This document shows, piece by piece, positions 6,140-6,140 of a DNA stretch of 6,140 nucleotides. Each line of letters starts with the position of its first letter. Positions within the stretch are counted from its first letter, which is position 1. Position numbers and translations under genes: made by a program. Origin of the DNA: JBGPYB01 sp041493035 (lineage in GTDB: Bacteria; Acidobacteriota; Vicinamibacteria; Fen-336); the NCBI GenBank assembly GCA_041493035.1, contig JBGPYB010000219.1, forward strand, positions 1 to 6,140, in the 5' to 3' direction. Below the pieces are notes generated by a model. The model was not told where the DNA came from and searched no databases. It saw only the letters and a program-made list of their open reading frames with translations.

Positions 6140-6140
6140 C

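Noticed and set aside
1..6140. CRISPR arrays, tRNA or rRNA genes, phage or defence genes
   Set aside because: I saw no regularly spaced repeats, no tRNA-like cloverleaf and no such protein families anywhere in the window.

Overview
The window is 6.1 kb of GC-rich bacterial DNA. It has the look of a soil or plant-litter heterotroph: a secreted arabinofuranosidase, a tetratricopeptide (TPR) protein and a lipoprotein/coiled-coil gene of a type I associate with Acidobacteriota-like genomes. That placement is an impression only, because no rRNA, tRNA or marker gene is present.

Layout. (1) Positions 1-1290, minus strand: an exported TPR-repeat protein that is open to the left edge, so its C-terminus lies outside the window. 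(2) Positions 1303-1472: a short divergent intergenic region. (3) Positions 1473-2393, plus strand: what looks like one broken gene, now split into an 82-residue lipoprotein-like ORF and a coiled-coil ORF with a C-terminal membrane anchor. Between them, a protein-like remnant reads in a different frame. (4) Positions 2395-4038, minus strand: a full-length secreted GH51 alpha-L-arabinofuranosidase, convergent with the preceding gene and only 1 bp from it. (5) Positions 4092-6139: a complete 2,048-bp insertion sequence. It has 18-bp terminal inverted repeats (17/18 matched) and one intact DDE transposase of the IS1634 type (IS4 superfamily). The window stops one base past its right end.

How the parts relate. 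The resident genes do not form an obvious pathway. The arabinofuranosidase would release arabinose from hemicellulose or pectin outside the cytoplasm. The TPR and lipoprotein/coiled-coil genes are envelope-associated proteins of unknown role. The insertion sequence sits 53 bp upstream of the arabinofuranosidase start codon, leaving its ribosome binding site intact but probably separating it from its native promoter. I found no convincing outward promoter in the element's left end.

I see no new defence, CRISPR or biosynthetic system here. The points worth following up are the insertion-sequence ends and leader (hairpin, possible leaderless start, CTAG at both tips), the effect of the insertion on the GH51 gene, and the decayed lipoprotein/coiled-coil gene.
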